A stretch of DNA of 30,405 bases from Bacteroidota bacterium (GCA_021789755.1 JAJYJD010000005.1:1-30405); one strand, 5' to 3'. Positions 9,001 through 17,418 are shown, counted from the first letter of the stretch. Notes: generated from the sequence alone by a model not told the origin. A program made the numbers and translations.

Positions 9001-10361
9001 TGGAACGCCTGGATGCCGAGTCGGTGTAGCGTCGGCGCGCGGTTTAGCATCACCGGATGACCGTCCACTATAGAAGGCAGGACTTCCCAGACCTCTTTTA
9101 CTTTCCTGTCCACCAGTCTTCGCGCCGTCTTCGCCGTCTTGGCTTCTCCGCGCTCCAGAAGCTTCCTTATTATCATCGGCTTGAAGAGCTCGACCGCCAT
9201 ATCCTTGGGCAACCCACACTGATGAAGTTTCAGCTCGGGGCCGACAACGATAACGGACCTGCCGCTATAGTCTACGCGCTTGCCGAGAAGGTTCTGACGG
9301 AACCTTCCCTGTTTTCCCTTCAGAACATCCGAGAGAGACTTCAGCGCACGCTGGCTATCGGAGTTAACCGCACTGATGCGCCTGCTGTTGTCCAGAAGCG
9401 CATCGACGGCCTCCTGAAGCATTCTCTTCTCGTTGCGCAGGATGACTTCAGGTGCTTTAATATCGATAAGTCTTTTCAGCCTGTTATTTCTAATGATCAC
9501 ACGCCTATAGAGGTCATTGAGATCCGAAGTGGCAAAGCGTCCTCCTTCCAGCGGCACGAGAGGCCGAAGTTCAGGCGGAATTACCGGGATCACTTCAAGG
9601 ACCATCCACTCAGGCTTATTAATGAAATCCTCGCCATCCCTGGTACGGAATGCTTCCGCGACTTTCAGCCGCTTAAGAAGATCGATTCTCTTCTGTTCCG
9701 ACCTTTCGGTCCGGGCGCCCACACGTAGTGTCTCGCTGAGCCCGTCGACTTCGACCCTCTTCAGCATCTCCTTTATCGCCTCTCCGCCGATCTTGACGAT
9801 GACTTTGCGGCCGTCGGAATCGTCGAGCTCGTTGTTGTGAGGGAATTTCTCCTGGAGTTCATAATATTCCTCTTCGGTGAGGAGTTTCTTCTCTTTCAGG
9901 TCGGTCGCGGCGCCGGGCTGAACGACTACATATGATTCATAATAGACGATCTTTTCGAGTTCCTTGGTCGACATTCCGAGCAGATTGCCGATTTTGCTGG
10001 GCAGAGAGCGCAGGTACCAGATGTGGACCACCGGAGTCGCAAGCGTGATGTGTCCCATTCTTTCGCGGCGCACGCTTTTTTGAGTTACTTCCACACCGCA
10101 GCGATCGCAAACGATCCCTTTGTATCTGATCTTCTTGTATTTACCGCAGTGGCATTCCCAGTCTCTGACGGGTCCAAATATCTTTTCGCAGAAGAGGCCG
10201 TCTTTCTCCGGGCGGTACGATCGGTAATTGATCGTCTCGGGCTTGGTGACCTCACCGTGCGAGCGATCGATTATTGAATCCGGGGACGCAAGGCTGATGC
10301 GAATAGCTGTAACAACCTTTCGGGGCTGCTGTAAATCGCGGCGATAATCCATGCTAGGCAT
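6090..10361 (-). CDS. rpoC: RNA polymerase subunit beta'
   Basis: Beta' carries the catalytic Mg site of RNA polymerase. The 1423-aa product has the N-terminal zinc site (Cys70, 72, 85 and 88), the active-site loop NADFDGDQMAVH (from residue 474, Asp476/478/480 chelating Mg), the trigger-loop region with GARGSKDQVKQLAAMRGLM, and the second zinc cluster around CEAPRGVCAKCYG. The C-terminal region ends EEAVSRQKVAS. I chose the ATG at 10361 (MPSMDYRRD), which has GGAGG eight nt upstream; an in-frame TTG five codons earlier overlaps that SD. It is 65 nt downstream of rpoB and is followed by a terminator-like hairpin. No truncation or frameshift is seen. Confidence 0.98.
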   Translation of the reverse strand: MPSMDYRRDLQQPRKVVTAIRISLASPDSIIDRSHGEVTKPETINYRSYRPEKDGLFCEKIFGPVRDWECHCGKYKKIRYKGIVCDRCGVEVTQKSVRRERMGHITLATPVVHIWYLRSLPSKIGNLLGMSTKELEKIVYYESYVVVQPGAATDLKEKKLLTEEEYYELQEKFPHNNELDDSDGRKVIVKIGGEAIKEMLKRVEVDGLSETLRVGARTERSEQKRIDLLKRLKVAEAFRTRDGEDFINKPEWMVLEVIPVIPPELRPLVPLEGGRFATSDLNDLYRRVIIRNNRLKRLIDIKAPEVILRNEKRMLQEAVDALLDNSRRISAVNSDSQRALKSLSDVLKGKQGRFRQNLLGKRVDYSGRSVIVVGPELKLHQCGLPKDMAVELFKPMIIRKLLERGEAKTAKTARRLVDRKVKEVWEVLPSIVDGHPVMLNRAPTLHRLGIQAFQPVLVDAKAIKLHPLVCTAFNADFDGDQMAVHVPLSYEAQLEARILMLSSHNLLSPAHGKPIVHPTQDMVLGLYYLTKVSKGNGAPIKHYSSVDEIRMGIELNKMSPHEPVKFRTNGEYIETTPGRILFNEIVPEELGYINEVLTKSKLISIIAESYKKAGPSKTAQFLDDLKDLGFENATAAGLSINVNDVIIPDIKRKFIDISEREVKEIEASYEGGFITAGERYNKIIDVWQRATNLVSDAAYKTLSASKDGFNSIWMMLDSGARGSKDQVKQLAAMRGLMAKPQKSLTGQVGDLIENPIIANFREGLSILEYFISTHGARKGLADTALKTADAGYLTRRLVDVSQDVVIASDDCGTIRGISVSAIKDGERVQETLVERILGRVALYDVVDPLTNEEIVKGGGEITEDLAERIANTAIDSVDIRSVLTCEAPRGVCAKCYGRNLATGKMVEIGDAVGIIAAQSIGEPGTQLTLRTFHTGGTASVESQESNVVAPAEGKLKFENMHPLVDYINRTTGKPEKVLLGRHGVIQILDKDNRAIKKMDVPQGAHLLLDEGSSVKKGDLVYQWDPYNTLILTEFGGKVRWVDLKKDVTYREQTDEQTGQVEKVVIESLDKNVTPSVEIGHGAKSKRTYNLPVGAHIVVEDGEEVQSGETLAKKPKELSRVRDVTTGLPRVQELFEARAPQDPATVSEIDGYVSFGGQSRGTKEVIVTSSDGKDRKTYKVSLRQHILVQENDFVIAGERLTDGPIDPHDILRIKGPADVQKYLLDEIQEVYRQQNVTINDKHIEVIVRQMFQRVRVVDSGDTPFLEGDIADVHRIREENAAIGKKVVVTAKGDSKYRVGQIVERAVVMAKNRDLRRSKKKVIEFRDAVPATSEDVLLGITSAALSTDSFISAASFQETTKVLTDASIEGKLDDLIGLKENVIIGQLIPAGTGLKKFHDLILTEEEMLDKRVEAEEAVSRQKVAS

Positions 10362-10426
10362 TAAAGAAACCTCCAATTTTTATGCTATTCCCAACCGATA
10401 AAGAACCGGCCGGGATCACAAAGTCT

Positions 10427-13400
10427 TTACTTTCGGTCATCACTTCTTGCGAATTCACCGTCGTGCAGAACTTTAACTTCAAGACCGAGTCCCTGCAACT
10501 CGCGAACAAGAACGCTGAACGCCTCGGGTATTCCGGGCTCAGGCGTATTCTCGCCTTTGACGAGCGACTCGAACAATTTCGACCTGCCGGGCACGTCGTC
10601 ACTCTTCACCGTGAGTATTTCCTGCAGTACATGCGCGGCGCCGTACGCCTCAAGCGCCCAGACTTCCATTTCGCCGAACCTCTGACCGCCGAACTGCGCC
10701 TTTCCGCCGAGCGGCTGCTGAGTGATAAGCGAATACTGTCCGGTGGAGCGGGCGTGTATCTTGTCCTCCACAAGGTGGTCGAGTTTCATCATATACATGT
10801 AGCCGACCGTCACCTCGTTCGAGAAGACCTCTCCGCCCTTACCGTCATACAGAACAGTCTTGGAGTTATCGCTGAGTCCGGCTTTGCGAAGTTCCTCCGC
10901 TACTTCTTCCCACGTTGCTCCGTCGAATATGGGCGATGCGTACTTCACGTCGAGCTTCTTCGCCGCCCAGCCGAGAGCCGTCTCGTACAGTTGACCGATG
11001 TTCATACGCGATGGAACACCAAGCGGGTTGAGAACCATCTGCACCGGCGTGCCATCCGGAAGAAACGGCATGTCTTCCTTGGGAACCACTATAGATACGA
11101 CTCCTTTGTTGCCGTGCCTTCCGGCCATCTTGTCTCCGACCTGGAGTTTGCGCTTCGAAGCCACGTACACCTTGGCGAGCTGGACAATTCCCGGCGGAAG
11201 CTCGTCACCGGTTATCGCCTTGTTCCTCTCGCGGCGCGCCTCTTCTTCGAGATCGAGGACGCGGGCGTGGTAATTCTTGTAAATCTGCTCGATGAGCCTG
11301 TTCTTGCGCGGATTGTCCACCCAGGGCTCGCCGAAGTCCAGTTTCTCGAGGTCTTCAAATTTCTGGAATGTCTCTCTCTTCAGTGAGGTTCCGCTCCTTA
11401 TGACCACGGATCCGTCCCTGGCGCGGATGCCGGTAGAGACTTCGTCCTCGAGCAGTCCTGCGAGCTTATCGACCAGTTTATCGTGGACTTCACTCTTGGC
11501 GGCCTTCAGCCACTTTTCGATTTCTTCGAGTCGCTTCTTTTCTTCCTTCTTCGACTCGGCATCCTTCTTCTTTCTGGAAAACAATTTTGTGTCGATGACC
11601 ACGCCGCGCATTCCCGGAGGCGCCTTGAGAGAGGCGTCTTTGACATCGCCTGCTTTATCACCGAAAATCGCACGGAGAAGTTTCTCTTCCGGCGTGACAT
11701 CCGTCTCGCCTTTCGGGGTGATCTTTCCCACGAGTATATCGTTCTCGACGACTTCCGCACCGGTTCTGATCATGCCGTTATCATCCAGGTCCTTGGTCAT
11801 CTCTTCCGAGACGTTCGGGATATCGCGGGTCAATTCTTCCTCTCCGCGTTTCGTGTCCCTGACACTCGTCTCGAGCGCCTGGATGTGAATAGAGGTAAAG
11901 GCATCGTGAGCCACCAGGTCTTCGCTCACTATGACCGCGTCTTCAAAGTTGTAGCCGTGCCACGGCATGAACGCAACCAGCACGTTCCTGCCGAGCGCCA
12001 GCTCGCCGTTTTCCGTCGAGCAGCCGTCGGCGAGGACGTCGCCCTTCTTGAACCGGTGTCCGACATTGACGAGCGGCTTCTGATTGACGGTCGTGTCCTG
12101 GTTTGTCCTGAAGAACTTGCGAAGCTTGTATTCCGCCGTTCTCAGATCTTCGAAGCTGGAGACGAACTCATCGGACTTCTCGTTAATATCGTACTTGACG
12201 ACCAGGTGGCCTCCATCGACTTCCTGCACCACACCGTCGTGTTCGGCAACGACAAGTGTCCTCGAATCCACTGCAACCTTGCGCTCGAGGCCGGTCCCTA
12301 CTACGGGCGCCTCGTTAGCGATAAGCGGCACCGCCTGGCGCTGCATGTTTGCACCCATAAGAGCGCGGTTCGCGTCGTCGTGCTCCAGGAACGGGATCAA
12401 CGCCGCAGCCGGGCTGACGATCTGGTTTGTCGCTATGTCCATGAACTGGACTTCGGCCGGTTTTTCTAGAATGAAGTCGCCATGGAATCTCGCACGGGCG
12501 CGTTCACCGAGGATCCTTCCCTTCTCGTCGACTTCGGTATTTGCCTGGGCAATCTTGTATTCATCCTCCTGTGCCGCGCTGAGGAAAGCTATTTCATCGC
12601 TTGCCACACCGTTGACAACTTTGAAATAAGGGGTCTCGATGAAGCCGAAATCGTTGACCCTTGCGTGAACGGCGAGAGAGGAAATCAAACCTATATTCGG
12701 ACCTTCGGGTGTTTCGATCGGGCAAAGGCGTCCGTAATGTGTGTAGTGTACGTCGCGGACCTCGAACCCGGCTCGTTCCCTGGTAAGGCCGCCCGGCCCG
12801 AGAGCACTCATCCTGCGCTTGTGCGTCATCTCCGCGAGAGGATTCGTCTGGTCCATGAATTGAGACAACTGGCTGGTGCCGAAGAAAGAGTTCAGCACCG
12901 TGGTAATCACTCTGGCATTGACGAGACCCTGTGGGGTAAAATTATCCTCGTCGTGAATATTCATTCGCTCCTTGACGTTGCGGACCATCCTCGTAAGAGC
13001 GAGGTTAAACTGCGATTCGAGCTGCTCACCGACAGTTTTCACGCGCCTGTTCCCGAGGTGATCGATATCGTCGATCTGTCCCTCATCGCGGCGAAGTTTC
13101 AACATGTAATCGATGATCGAGACGATATCCTCCTTGGTGAGGACAGTAGTTGTCGTCGGGATTTCGAGCGTGAGCTTCGCGTTCATCCGGTAACGACCGA
13201 CATTTCCAAGGTCGTATCTCTTCTCGCTGAAGAACATTTTCTCGAGCAGACCGCGCGCGGTCTCGGTGTCCTGCGCCTCGACGGACCTCAGCTCCTCATA
13301 TATTTTTTTCAGAGCGCCTTCGCTCGAACTGGTGGAGTCTTCCCTGATCGTGTTCAGGAGAATCGGGTCGTCCCCTTTCCGAGTCGTCTTCAATACCCGA

Positions 13401-14269
13401 ATCTTCTTTACATTTGCATTCTTTATCAGCTCCACGCTCTCTTCGGTCAGCTTCAGCTCCTCGAGGGACATATCAGAAGTATCGATGATTATTTCACCGG
13501 TCTTGATATCCACCACATCTGCGACCAGCCTTCTTCCGACGAGTTCCTCTGTCCCCAGTTTGCCGATGTTTAATTCCTCGACCTGCTGGAAGAGCTCTAG
13601 TATATCCTCGTTCTTCTCATAGCCTAGCGCGCGAAGGAGTGTAGTCGCGTAGAATTTCTTTTTCCGGTCGATGTAAACCCAGAGGATGTTATTGATGTCG
13701 GTGGTAAATTCAAGCCACGCGCCTCTCATCGGTATGACGCGCGAGCTCCATATGCGCGCTCCGTTCGGATGCTCTGTCTCGACGAAGAAAACGCCGGGCG
13801 ACCTGTGGAGCTGGCTTACGACCACGCGTTCCGCCCCGTTGATAATGAAGGTCGCACGTTCGGTCATGTATGGAATCGAGCCCAGGTAAACTTCCTGTTC
13901 TTTCGCTTCCATGAAACCTTCTTTGCCCGGGTCGGGGTCTTTGCTCGCGAGGCGCAGTTTCGCTTTCAGAGTCACCGAATATGTCAGGCCTTTTTCAATA
14001 CACTCATCTACTCCATAGCGCGGCTTCTCTATGCTGTATTCCACAAAGTCGAGCGCAAAGTGTTCCTTGTTATCGTAGATCGGGAAATTGACCTGGAATA
14101 CTCCCTGCAATCCGGTCGCCTTCCTTTTCTTTGATGTGATGTCTTCCTGGAGGAATTTCTTGAACGACTGGATCTGGACATCGAGGAGATCCGGGTAATC
14201 GACCCTCTGAGGAATCTTTGCGAAATTTACGCGCGCTAAATCCTGCCCATTAGAATTGACGTTCTTCAA
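10427..14269 (-). CDS. rpoB: RNA polymerase subunit beta
   Basis: Beta forms one jaw of RNA polymerase and holds the rifampicin pocket. The product is about 1280 aa and complete. Its rifampicin region GTSQLSQFMDQTNPLAEMTH, followed by KRRMSALGPGG, keeps the drug-sensitive residues equivalent to E. coli Asp516, His526 and Ser531. Also present are GLISSLAVHARVN, KVYVASKRKLQVGDKMAGRHG and the C-terminal clamp motif QQPLGGKAQFGGQRFGEMEV. The start is uncertain. A GTG at 14278 lies one nt from the AAAGGAG SD, too close, whereas a TTG at 14269 is about ten nt away and is preferred. The 158-nt gap after rplL holds a strong hairpin. Confidence 0.97.
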   Translation of the reverse strand: MKNVNSNGQDLARVNFAKIPQRVDYPDLLDVQIQSFKKFLQEDITSKKRKATGLQGVFQVNFPIYDNKEHFALDFVEYSIEKPRYGVDECIEKGLTYSVTLKAKLRLASKDPDPGKEGFMEAKEQEVYLGSIPYMTERATFIINGAERVVVSQLHRSPGVFFVETEHPNGARIWSSRVIPMRGAWLEFTTDINNILWVYIDRKKKFYATTLLRALGYEKNEDILELFQQVEELNIGKLGTEELVGRRLVADVVDIKTGEIIIDTSDMSLEELKLTEESVELIKNANVKKIRVLKTTRKGDDPILLNTIREDSTSSSEGALKKIYEELRSVEAQDTETARGLLEKMFFSEKRYDLGNVGRYRMNAKLTLEIPTTTTVLTKEDIVSIIDYMLKLRRDEGQIDDIDHLGNRRVKTVGEQLESQFNLALTRMVRNVKERMNIHDEDNFTPQGLVNARVITTVLNSFFGTSQLSQFMDQTNPLAEMTHKRRMSALGPGGLTRERAGFEVRDVHYTHYGRLCPIETPEGPNIGLISSLAVHARVNDFGFIETPYFKVVNGVASDEIAFLSAAQEDEYKIAQANTEVDEKGRILGERARARFHGDFILEKPAEVQFMDIATNQIVSPAAALIPFLEHDDANRALMGANMQRQAVPLIANEAPVVGTGLERKVAVDSRTLVVAEHDGVVQEVDGGHLVVKYDINEKSDEFVSSFEDLRTAEYKLRKFFRTNQDTTVNQKPLVNVGHRFKKGDVLADGCSTENGELALGRNVLVAFMPWHGYNFEDAVIVSEDLVAHDAFTSIHIQALETSVRDTKRGEEELTRDIPNVSEEMTKDLDDNGMIRTGAEVVENDILVGKITPKGETDVTPEEKLLRAIFGDKAGDVKDASLKAPPGMRGVVIDTKLFSRKKKDAESKKEEKKRLEEIEKWLKAAKSEVHDKLVDKLAGLLEDEVSTGIRARDGSVVIRSGTSLKRETFQKFEDLEKLDFGEPWVDNPRKNRLIEQIYKNYHARVLDLEEEARRERNKAITGDELPPGIVQLAKVYVASKRKLQVGDKMAGRHGNKGVVSIVVPKEDMPFLPDGTPVQMVLNPLGVPSRMNIGQLYETALGWAAKKLDVKYASPIFDGATWEEVAEELRKAGLSDNSKTVLYDGKGGEVFSNEVTVGYMYMMKLDHLVEDKIHARSTGQYSLITQQPLGGKAQFGGQRFGEMEVWALEAYGAAHVLQEILTVKSDDVPGRSKLFESLVKGENTPEPGIPEAFSVLVRELQGLGLEVKVLHDGEFARSDDRK

Positions 14270-14340
14270 CGTAATCACACTCCTTTAGAATTTTTCGAAG
14301 AGAGAATCGGGTCGCAGGCCCATCCCATGTAAAGACGCGT

Positions 14341-14370
14341 AATCCGTCCCGAGTCTTTTCGGGACGGATT
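14341..14370 (-). promoter_or_regulatory. 12-bp hairpin between rplL and rpoB
   Basis: AATCCGTCCCGA (14341-14352) and its exact reverse complement (14359-14370) flank a 6-nt loop. No U tract follows on either strand, so it is not a simple intrinsic terminator. In E. coli the rplL-rpoB gap holds an attenuator and an RNase III processing site that lower rpoBC output relative to the ribosomal proteins. A similar role is a reasonable inference here. Confidence 0.55.
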
Positions 14371-14427
14371 ACCGATTTGGCTATTTTCACTACAGATGAA
14401 AACGTTCAATTGCCTGCTAAAGTTCTG

Positions 14428-14814
14428 TTACTTCAGCTCGACAGTTGCTCCAGCCTCTTCCAGTTCTTTCTTCAGTTTTTCAGCGTCCGCTTTGGACAGG
14501 GCTTCCTTGACGACTTTCGGAGCGCCGTCCACAAGGTCCTTCGCTTCCTTCAGGCCCAGTCCCGTTGCCGCACGGACAACCTTAATGACGTTTATCTTCT
14601 GTGCCCCTGCACCGAGCAGATTAACGTCGAACTCCGTTTTTTCTTCTGCCGCAGGTGCCGCACCGGCTCCGGCAGCGGCTGCCCCACCGGCAATCATCAC
14701 GGGTGCCGCGGCGGTTACTCCGAACTTATCCTCAAGCGCCTTCTTCAGTTCAGATGCTTCTAAGAGGGTGAGCTTGCTTATCTTATCCACTAAATCCTGG
14801 ACTACTTCTGACAT
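14428..14814 (-). CDS. rplL: 50S ribosomal protein L7/L12 (bL12)
   Basis: L12 forms the flexible multi-copy stalk that recruits translational GTPases. The 128-aa protein has an N-terminal dimerisation helix region (about 1-35, DLVDKISKLTLLEASELKK). An Ala/Gly-rich hinge follows (about 38-58). The globular C-terminal domain contains INVIKVVRAATGLGLKEAKD and LVDGAPKVVKEALSKADAEK, ending EEAGATVELK. Length is slightly above the usual 120-125 because of the alanine-rich hinge. The ATG at 14814 has AAGGAG nine nt upstream. It follows rplJ by 33 nt, as in almost all bacteria. Confidence 0.97.
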   Translation of the reverse strand: MSEVVQDLVDKISKLTLLEASELKKALEDKFGVTAAAPVMIAGGAAAAGAGAAPAAEEKTEFDVNLLGAGAQKINVIKVVRAATGLGLKEAKDLVDGAPKVVKEALSKADAEKLKKELEEAGATVELK

Positions 14815-14847
14815 TTCTTATTTCTCCTTTTGAAATTCTATTAAATG

Positions 14848-15378
14848 CTACGAGGCTTGCGCAGGAAGTTTTTTCTCGACGGCATCAAGCACCGCAACGA
14901 GATCTCGCATGACAGCCGAAATCGATCCCGCAATACCAGAAACGGGAGCGCCGATACTGCCGAGTATCGCGCTGATCATTTCAGGCTTAGACGGCATCAA
15001 TGCAAATTCATTCAGTCGCTTTCCTTCGAATACCTGCTTGTCCACGATAAAAGCTTTCGTGGAAGGCTTTTGACTCTTGTCGAAGAATTTCTTCAGAACC
15101 TTCGCCGGTATGACGGGATCTTCCGATCCGAAGGCAATCCCGGTCGGTCCGACCAGATACCGGTATGAAGTCTCGTCGGACGAGAACGCCTTCATTGCCT
15201 TCTTGATCAGGGTGTTTTTGACAACCTGATACTTGACGCCGGCTTTCTGGAACTCGCGCCGCAACTCATTACTTTGTGCGACAGTCATTCCTGCGAAGTC
15301 CGTGAAGAAAAGACTGCTTGAATTGGACATCAGCTCAGCCACCTCCGCGACGATCTGTTCCTTTTCATTCTTCTTCAT
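14848..15378 (-). CDS. rplJ: 50S ribosomal protein L10 (uL10)
   Basis: L10 anchors L12 dimers to the large subunit and, as the L10-L12 complex, represses its own mRNA in several bacteria. The 176-aa product begins MKKNEKEQIVAEVAELMSN. It carries the typical FTDFAGMTVAQSNELRREF, VVKNTLIKKAM and the C-terminal L12-binding helix (SISAVMRDLVAVLDAVEKK). Length is normal. The ATG at 15378 has GAGG about five nt upstream. The 115-nt gap before it holds two strong hairpins, consistent with an L10 leader. Confidence 0.97.
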   Translation of the reverse strand: MKKNEKEQIVAEVAELMSNSSSLFFTDFAGMTVAQSNELRREFQKAGVKYQVVKNTLIKKAMKAFSSDETSYRYLVGPTGIAFGSEDPVIPAKVLKKFFDKSQKPSTKAFIVDKQVFEGKRLNEFALMPSKPEMISAILGSIGAPVSGIAGSISAVMRDLVAVLDAVEKKLPAQAS

Positions 15379-15399
15379 CTTTTCCTCAGATGTTTGACA

Positions 15400-15485
15400 T
15401 TAATGCTTTTCCGGGGGTAGGAACCCGGAAAGGCTTAGAAGCATATTGTGTGTGCCTGTGCACCGTAGTGCTTCGGCACACGAGC
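15400..15485 (-). promoter_or_regulatory. Probable L10 leader RNA
   Basis: Between rplA and rplJ the minus-strand RNA forms two hairpins. The first (15450-15481) has an outer 7-bp stem GTGTGCC with GGCACAC, then a small internal loop (GAA opposite ACA), then an inner 4-bp stem GCAC with GTGC. The second (15405-15434) is an 11-bp stem with one G-U pair and an 8-nt loop, just before the rplJ SD. In E. coli and Bacillus the matching gap holds the leader that binds L10-L12 to control rplJL. The position and the paired stem with internal loop fit; identity to the Rfam family is inferred. Confidence 0.55.
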
Positions 15486-15493
15486 GCGTAAAC

Positions 15494-16195
15494 TTAGTGT
15501 ACGCCCGCAGCGAGCGATTTATCTATCTTTATCGCCGGGCCCATCGTCGTGGATATCGCGATGTTCTTTATGTACTGCCCTTTTGCGGATGCAGGCTTCA
15601 GTCGGTTGACCGCTGCGAGAAACGAATTCACATTGTCGACAAGTTTCTGCTTATCAAAGGAGGCCTTCCCGACAACCGAGTGAAGATTGCCTGCCTTATC
15701 GACTCTGAACTCAATCTTGCCTGCTTTAATTTCAGTAACAGCCTTTGCGACATCCTGTGTCACTGTGCCGCTCTTCGGATTCGGCATCAGTCCCTTTGGA
15801 CCGAGAACTTTCCCAAGCCTTCCGACATCCGCCATGACATCAGGAGTGGCGACGATGACGTCTATATCGGACCAGCCTTCCTGCAGCTTCTTGATGTACT
15901 CGTCGAACCCGACGTGGTCTGCCGCTGCCTGCCTGGCCTCATCCTGTTTCTGTGCCTGCCTGGCGAGGACCAGCACACGCACCGTCTTGCCGATTCCATG
16001 AGGCAGCGAGACTGTCCCTCTTATGGCCTGATCGGCGTGGCGCGGGTCCACACCCAGCCGGATCGCTATGTCGATTGTCTCATCGAACTTTGCTTTGGCG
16101 GTTTCCTTGATTTTGTCCACCGCTTCTTCGACGGTGTACTCTTTGGCCTTGTCGACCAATCTGGTAATTTCCTTCGTTCGCTTGCTTTGTTTCAT
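15494..16195 (-). CDS. rplA: 50S ribosomal protein L1 (uL1)
   Basis: L1 forms the mobile L1 stalk at the E site and helps release deacylated tRNA. The 233-aa protein has the two-domain L1 fold: domain I at both ends (FDETIDIAIRLGVDPRHADQ and the C-terminal NIAISTTMGPAIKIDKSL) and domain II in the middle, with KVLGPKGLMPNPKSGTV near residues 125-140. Length equals the E. coli protein. It follows rplK by 18 nt. L1 often represses rplKA translation by binding the mRNA near rplK; the nusG-rplK gap here is only 12 nt, so any such site would lie within coding sequence. Confidence 0.97.
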   Translation of the reverse strand: MKQSKRTKEITRLVDKAKEYTVEEAVDKIKETAKAKFDETIDIAIRLGVDPRHADQAIRGTVSLPHGIGKTVRVLVLARQAQKQDEARQAAADHVGFDEYIKKLQEGWSDIDVIVATPDVMADVGRLGKVLGPKGLMPNPKSGTVTQDVAKAVTEIKAGKIEFRVDKAGNLHSVVGKASFDKQKLVDNVNSFLAAVNRLKPASAKGQYIKNIAISTTMGPAIKIDKSLAAGVH

Positions 16196-16213
16196 TTTTA
16201 TAGACTCTTTTTT

Positions 16214-16639
16214 TTAGCCTTCGACTACTATACCCATGCTTCGAGCCGTGCCGGCAACCATGCTCGTAGCAGCTTCGATGTCCGTCGTATTCAAATCGGG
16301 CATCTTCATTTCCGCTATCTTCTTCACCTGTTCGTGCGTGAGTTTTGCGACCTTGACGCGATTCGGTTCGCCCGACCCTTTTTCTATTTTTGCCTCTTTT
16401 ACGAGAAGTACCGCAGCGGGCGGCGTCTTGGTTATGAACGTAAACGACTTGTCCGAATAAACGGTGATCACAACCGGTATTATAAGTCCCTGCTTGTCCT
16501 GGGTCCTGGCGTTGAATTGCTTACAGAACTCCATGATATTCACGCCCTTCTGGCCGAGAGCGGGACCGACCGGCGGTGCCGGAGTCGCCTGTCCGGCAGG
16601 TATCTGCAATTTTACAAAACCGACAACTTTCTTAGCCAT
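16214..16639 (-). CDS. rplK: 50S ribosomal protein L11 (uL11)
   Basis: L11 is part of the GTPase-associated centre and is needed for RelA activation; it is also the thiostrepton target region with 23S rRNA. The 141-aa product begins MAKKVVGFVKLQIPAGQATP. It has the proline-rich N-terminal domain (PAPPVGPALGQKGVNIMEF), the hinge near residues 70-75 (TKTPPAAVL) and the rRNA-binding C-terminal domain ending TARSMGIVVEG. Length is standard. It lies 12 nt after nusG and 18 nt before rplA, consistent with a single transcript. Confidence 0.97.
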   Translation of the reverse strand: MAKKVVGFVKLQIPAGQATPAPPVGPALGQKGVNIMEFCKQFNARTQDKQGLIIPVVITVYSDKSFTFITKTPPAAVLLVKEAKIEKGSGEPNRVKVAKLTHEQVKKIAEMKMPDLNTTDIEAATSMVAGTARSMGIVVEG

Positions 16640-16651
16640 TGTTCACCTGGG

Positions 16652-17239
16652 TTATCTTTCTAGTTCGACTTCTGTGAAGCTCAATTCTACCGGAGTCGGC
16701 CGACCGAAAATGGTAACGGTCACTTTCAACTTCATCCGATCCTCGTTCACCTCGGACACTTCCCCTTTGAACGTCGAGAAGGGGCCGCTGGTGACTTTTA
16801 CCTTGTCACCCGTTTTGAACGGCACTTCCATGACCTGCCGTTCTTCGTGCTCGTCGATCCTGCCCTTCATCCTTACGACCTCTTCCGGACGAAGCGGACT
16901 GGGATCTCCCTTGGGGCCGACGAAGCTGATTATGGACGGTACACTGAGAATAAAACCTTTGACTCTTTCGTCCATCTCGACCTCGACCATTACGTATCCC
17001 GGCATGAAATTCCGGGTTTTAACTTTCTTCTTGCCGCTCTCGCTGATCGTCGGAACTTTCTCAGTCGGTATCACGATCTCTCCGAACTTTTCGCGAAACT
17101 CCGACTCTTTCAGCTGACTTTCCATATATGCTACAGCTTTATTTTCCTGTCCGGAATAAGTGCGCACGACGTACCACCGTTTGGTGGATACTTTTGCCGG
17201 CTCGACAGCTTCTTTTTTCTCGACCGGTTCTTCGCTCAT
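16652..17239 (-). CDS. nusG: Transcription termination/antitermination factor NusG
   Basis: NusG bridges RNA polymerase to Rho or to S10/ribosome and modulates pausing. The 195-aa protein has a charged N-terminal extension (about 1-18) and the NGN domain (about 20-125), with RWYVVRTYSGQENKA and NFMPGYVMVEVEMDE. The KOW domain starts near 140 (FKTGDKVKVTSGPFSTFKG). The ATG at 17239 overlaps the secE stop by 4 nt (ATGA), indicating translational coupling. It is a housekeeping NusG rather than an operon-specific RfaH-type paralogue, judging by its position in the secE-nusG-rplK cluster. Confidence 0.97.
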   Translation of the reverse strand: MSEEPVEKKEAVEPAKVSTKRWYVVRTYSGQENKAVAYMESQLKESEFREKFGEIVIPTEKVPTISESGKKKVKTRNFMPGYVMVEVEMDERVKGFILSVPSIISFVGPKGDPSPLRPEEVVRMKGRIDEHEERQVMEVPFKTGDKVKVTSGPFSTFKGEVSEVNEDRMKLKVTVTIFGRPTPVELSFTEVELER

Positions 17240-17418
17240 AATATATACCTTAACGCAAGGTTGACTATCGTATCGACTCCGTAAATGAACACCGCCATAA
17301 TCAGCGTAGCAATAAGCACCACTATTGTAAAGTCCTTCAACTCATCCTTCGTAGGCCAGGTGACCTTTTTCATTTCTTTGACTACATCGTCGAAGAAGCC
17401 GATGATCTTTTCTCTCAT
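17236..17418 (-). CDS. secE: Preprotein translocase subunit SecE
   Basis: SecE clamps the SecY channel in the inner membrane. The 60-aa protein is the short single-helix form. An amphipathic N-terminal helix (DDVVKEMKKVTWPTKDEL, with the conserved KVTWP) is followed by one membrane segment (about residues 28-52, FTIVVLIATLIMAVFIYGVD). The ATG at 17418 has GAGG seven nt upstream. It overlaps nusG by 4 nt and is preceded by tRNA-Trp. A small perfect hairpin (GTACG/CGTAC, 17436-17449) sits before the SD, of unknown role. Confidence 0.95.
   Translation of the reverse strand: MREKIIGFFDDVVKEMKKVTWPTKDELKDFTIVVLIATLIMAVFIYGVDTIVNLALRYIL

Noticed and set aside
10382..11386. 334-codon plus-strand frame at the rpoB end
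   Set aside because: Antisense to rpoB with no independent evidence.
12482..13573. 363-codon plus-strand frame antisense to rpoB
   Set aside because: Shadow of rpoB, with no start context or family resemblance.
15446..16663. 405-codon plus-strand frame antisense to rplA and rplK
   Set aside because: It lies wholly opposite well-identified ribosomal protein genes, has no SD and no recognisable domains, and is explained by the codon bias of the opposite strand.
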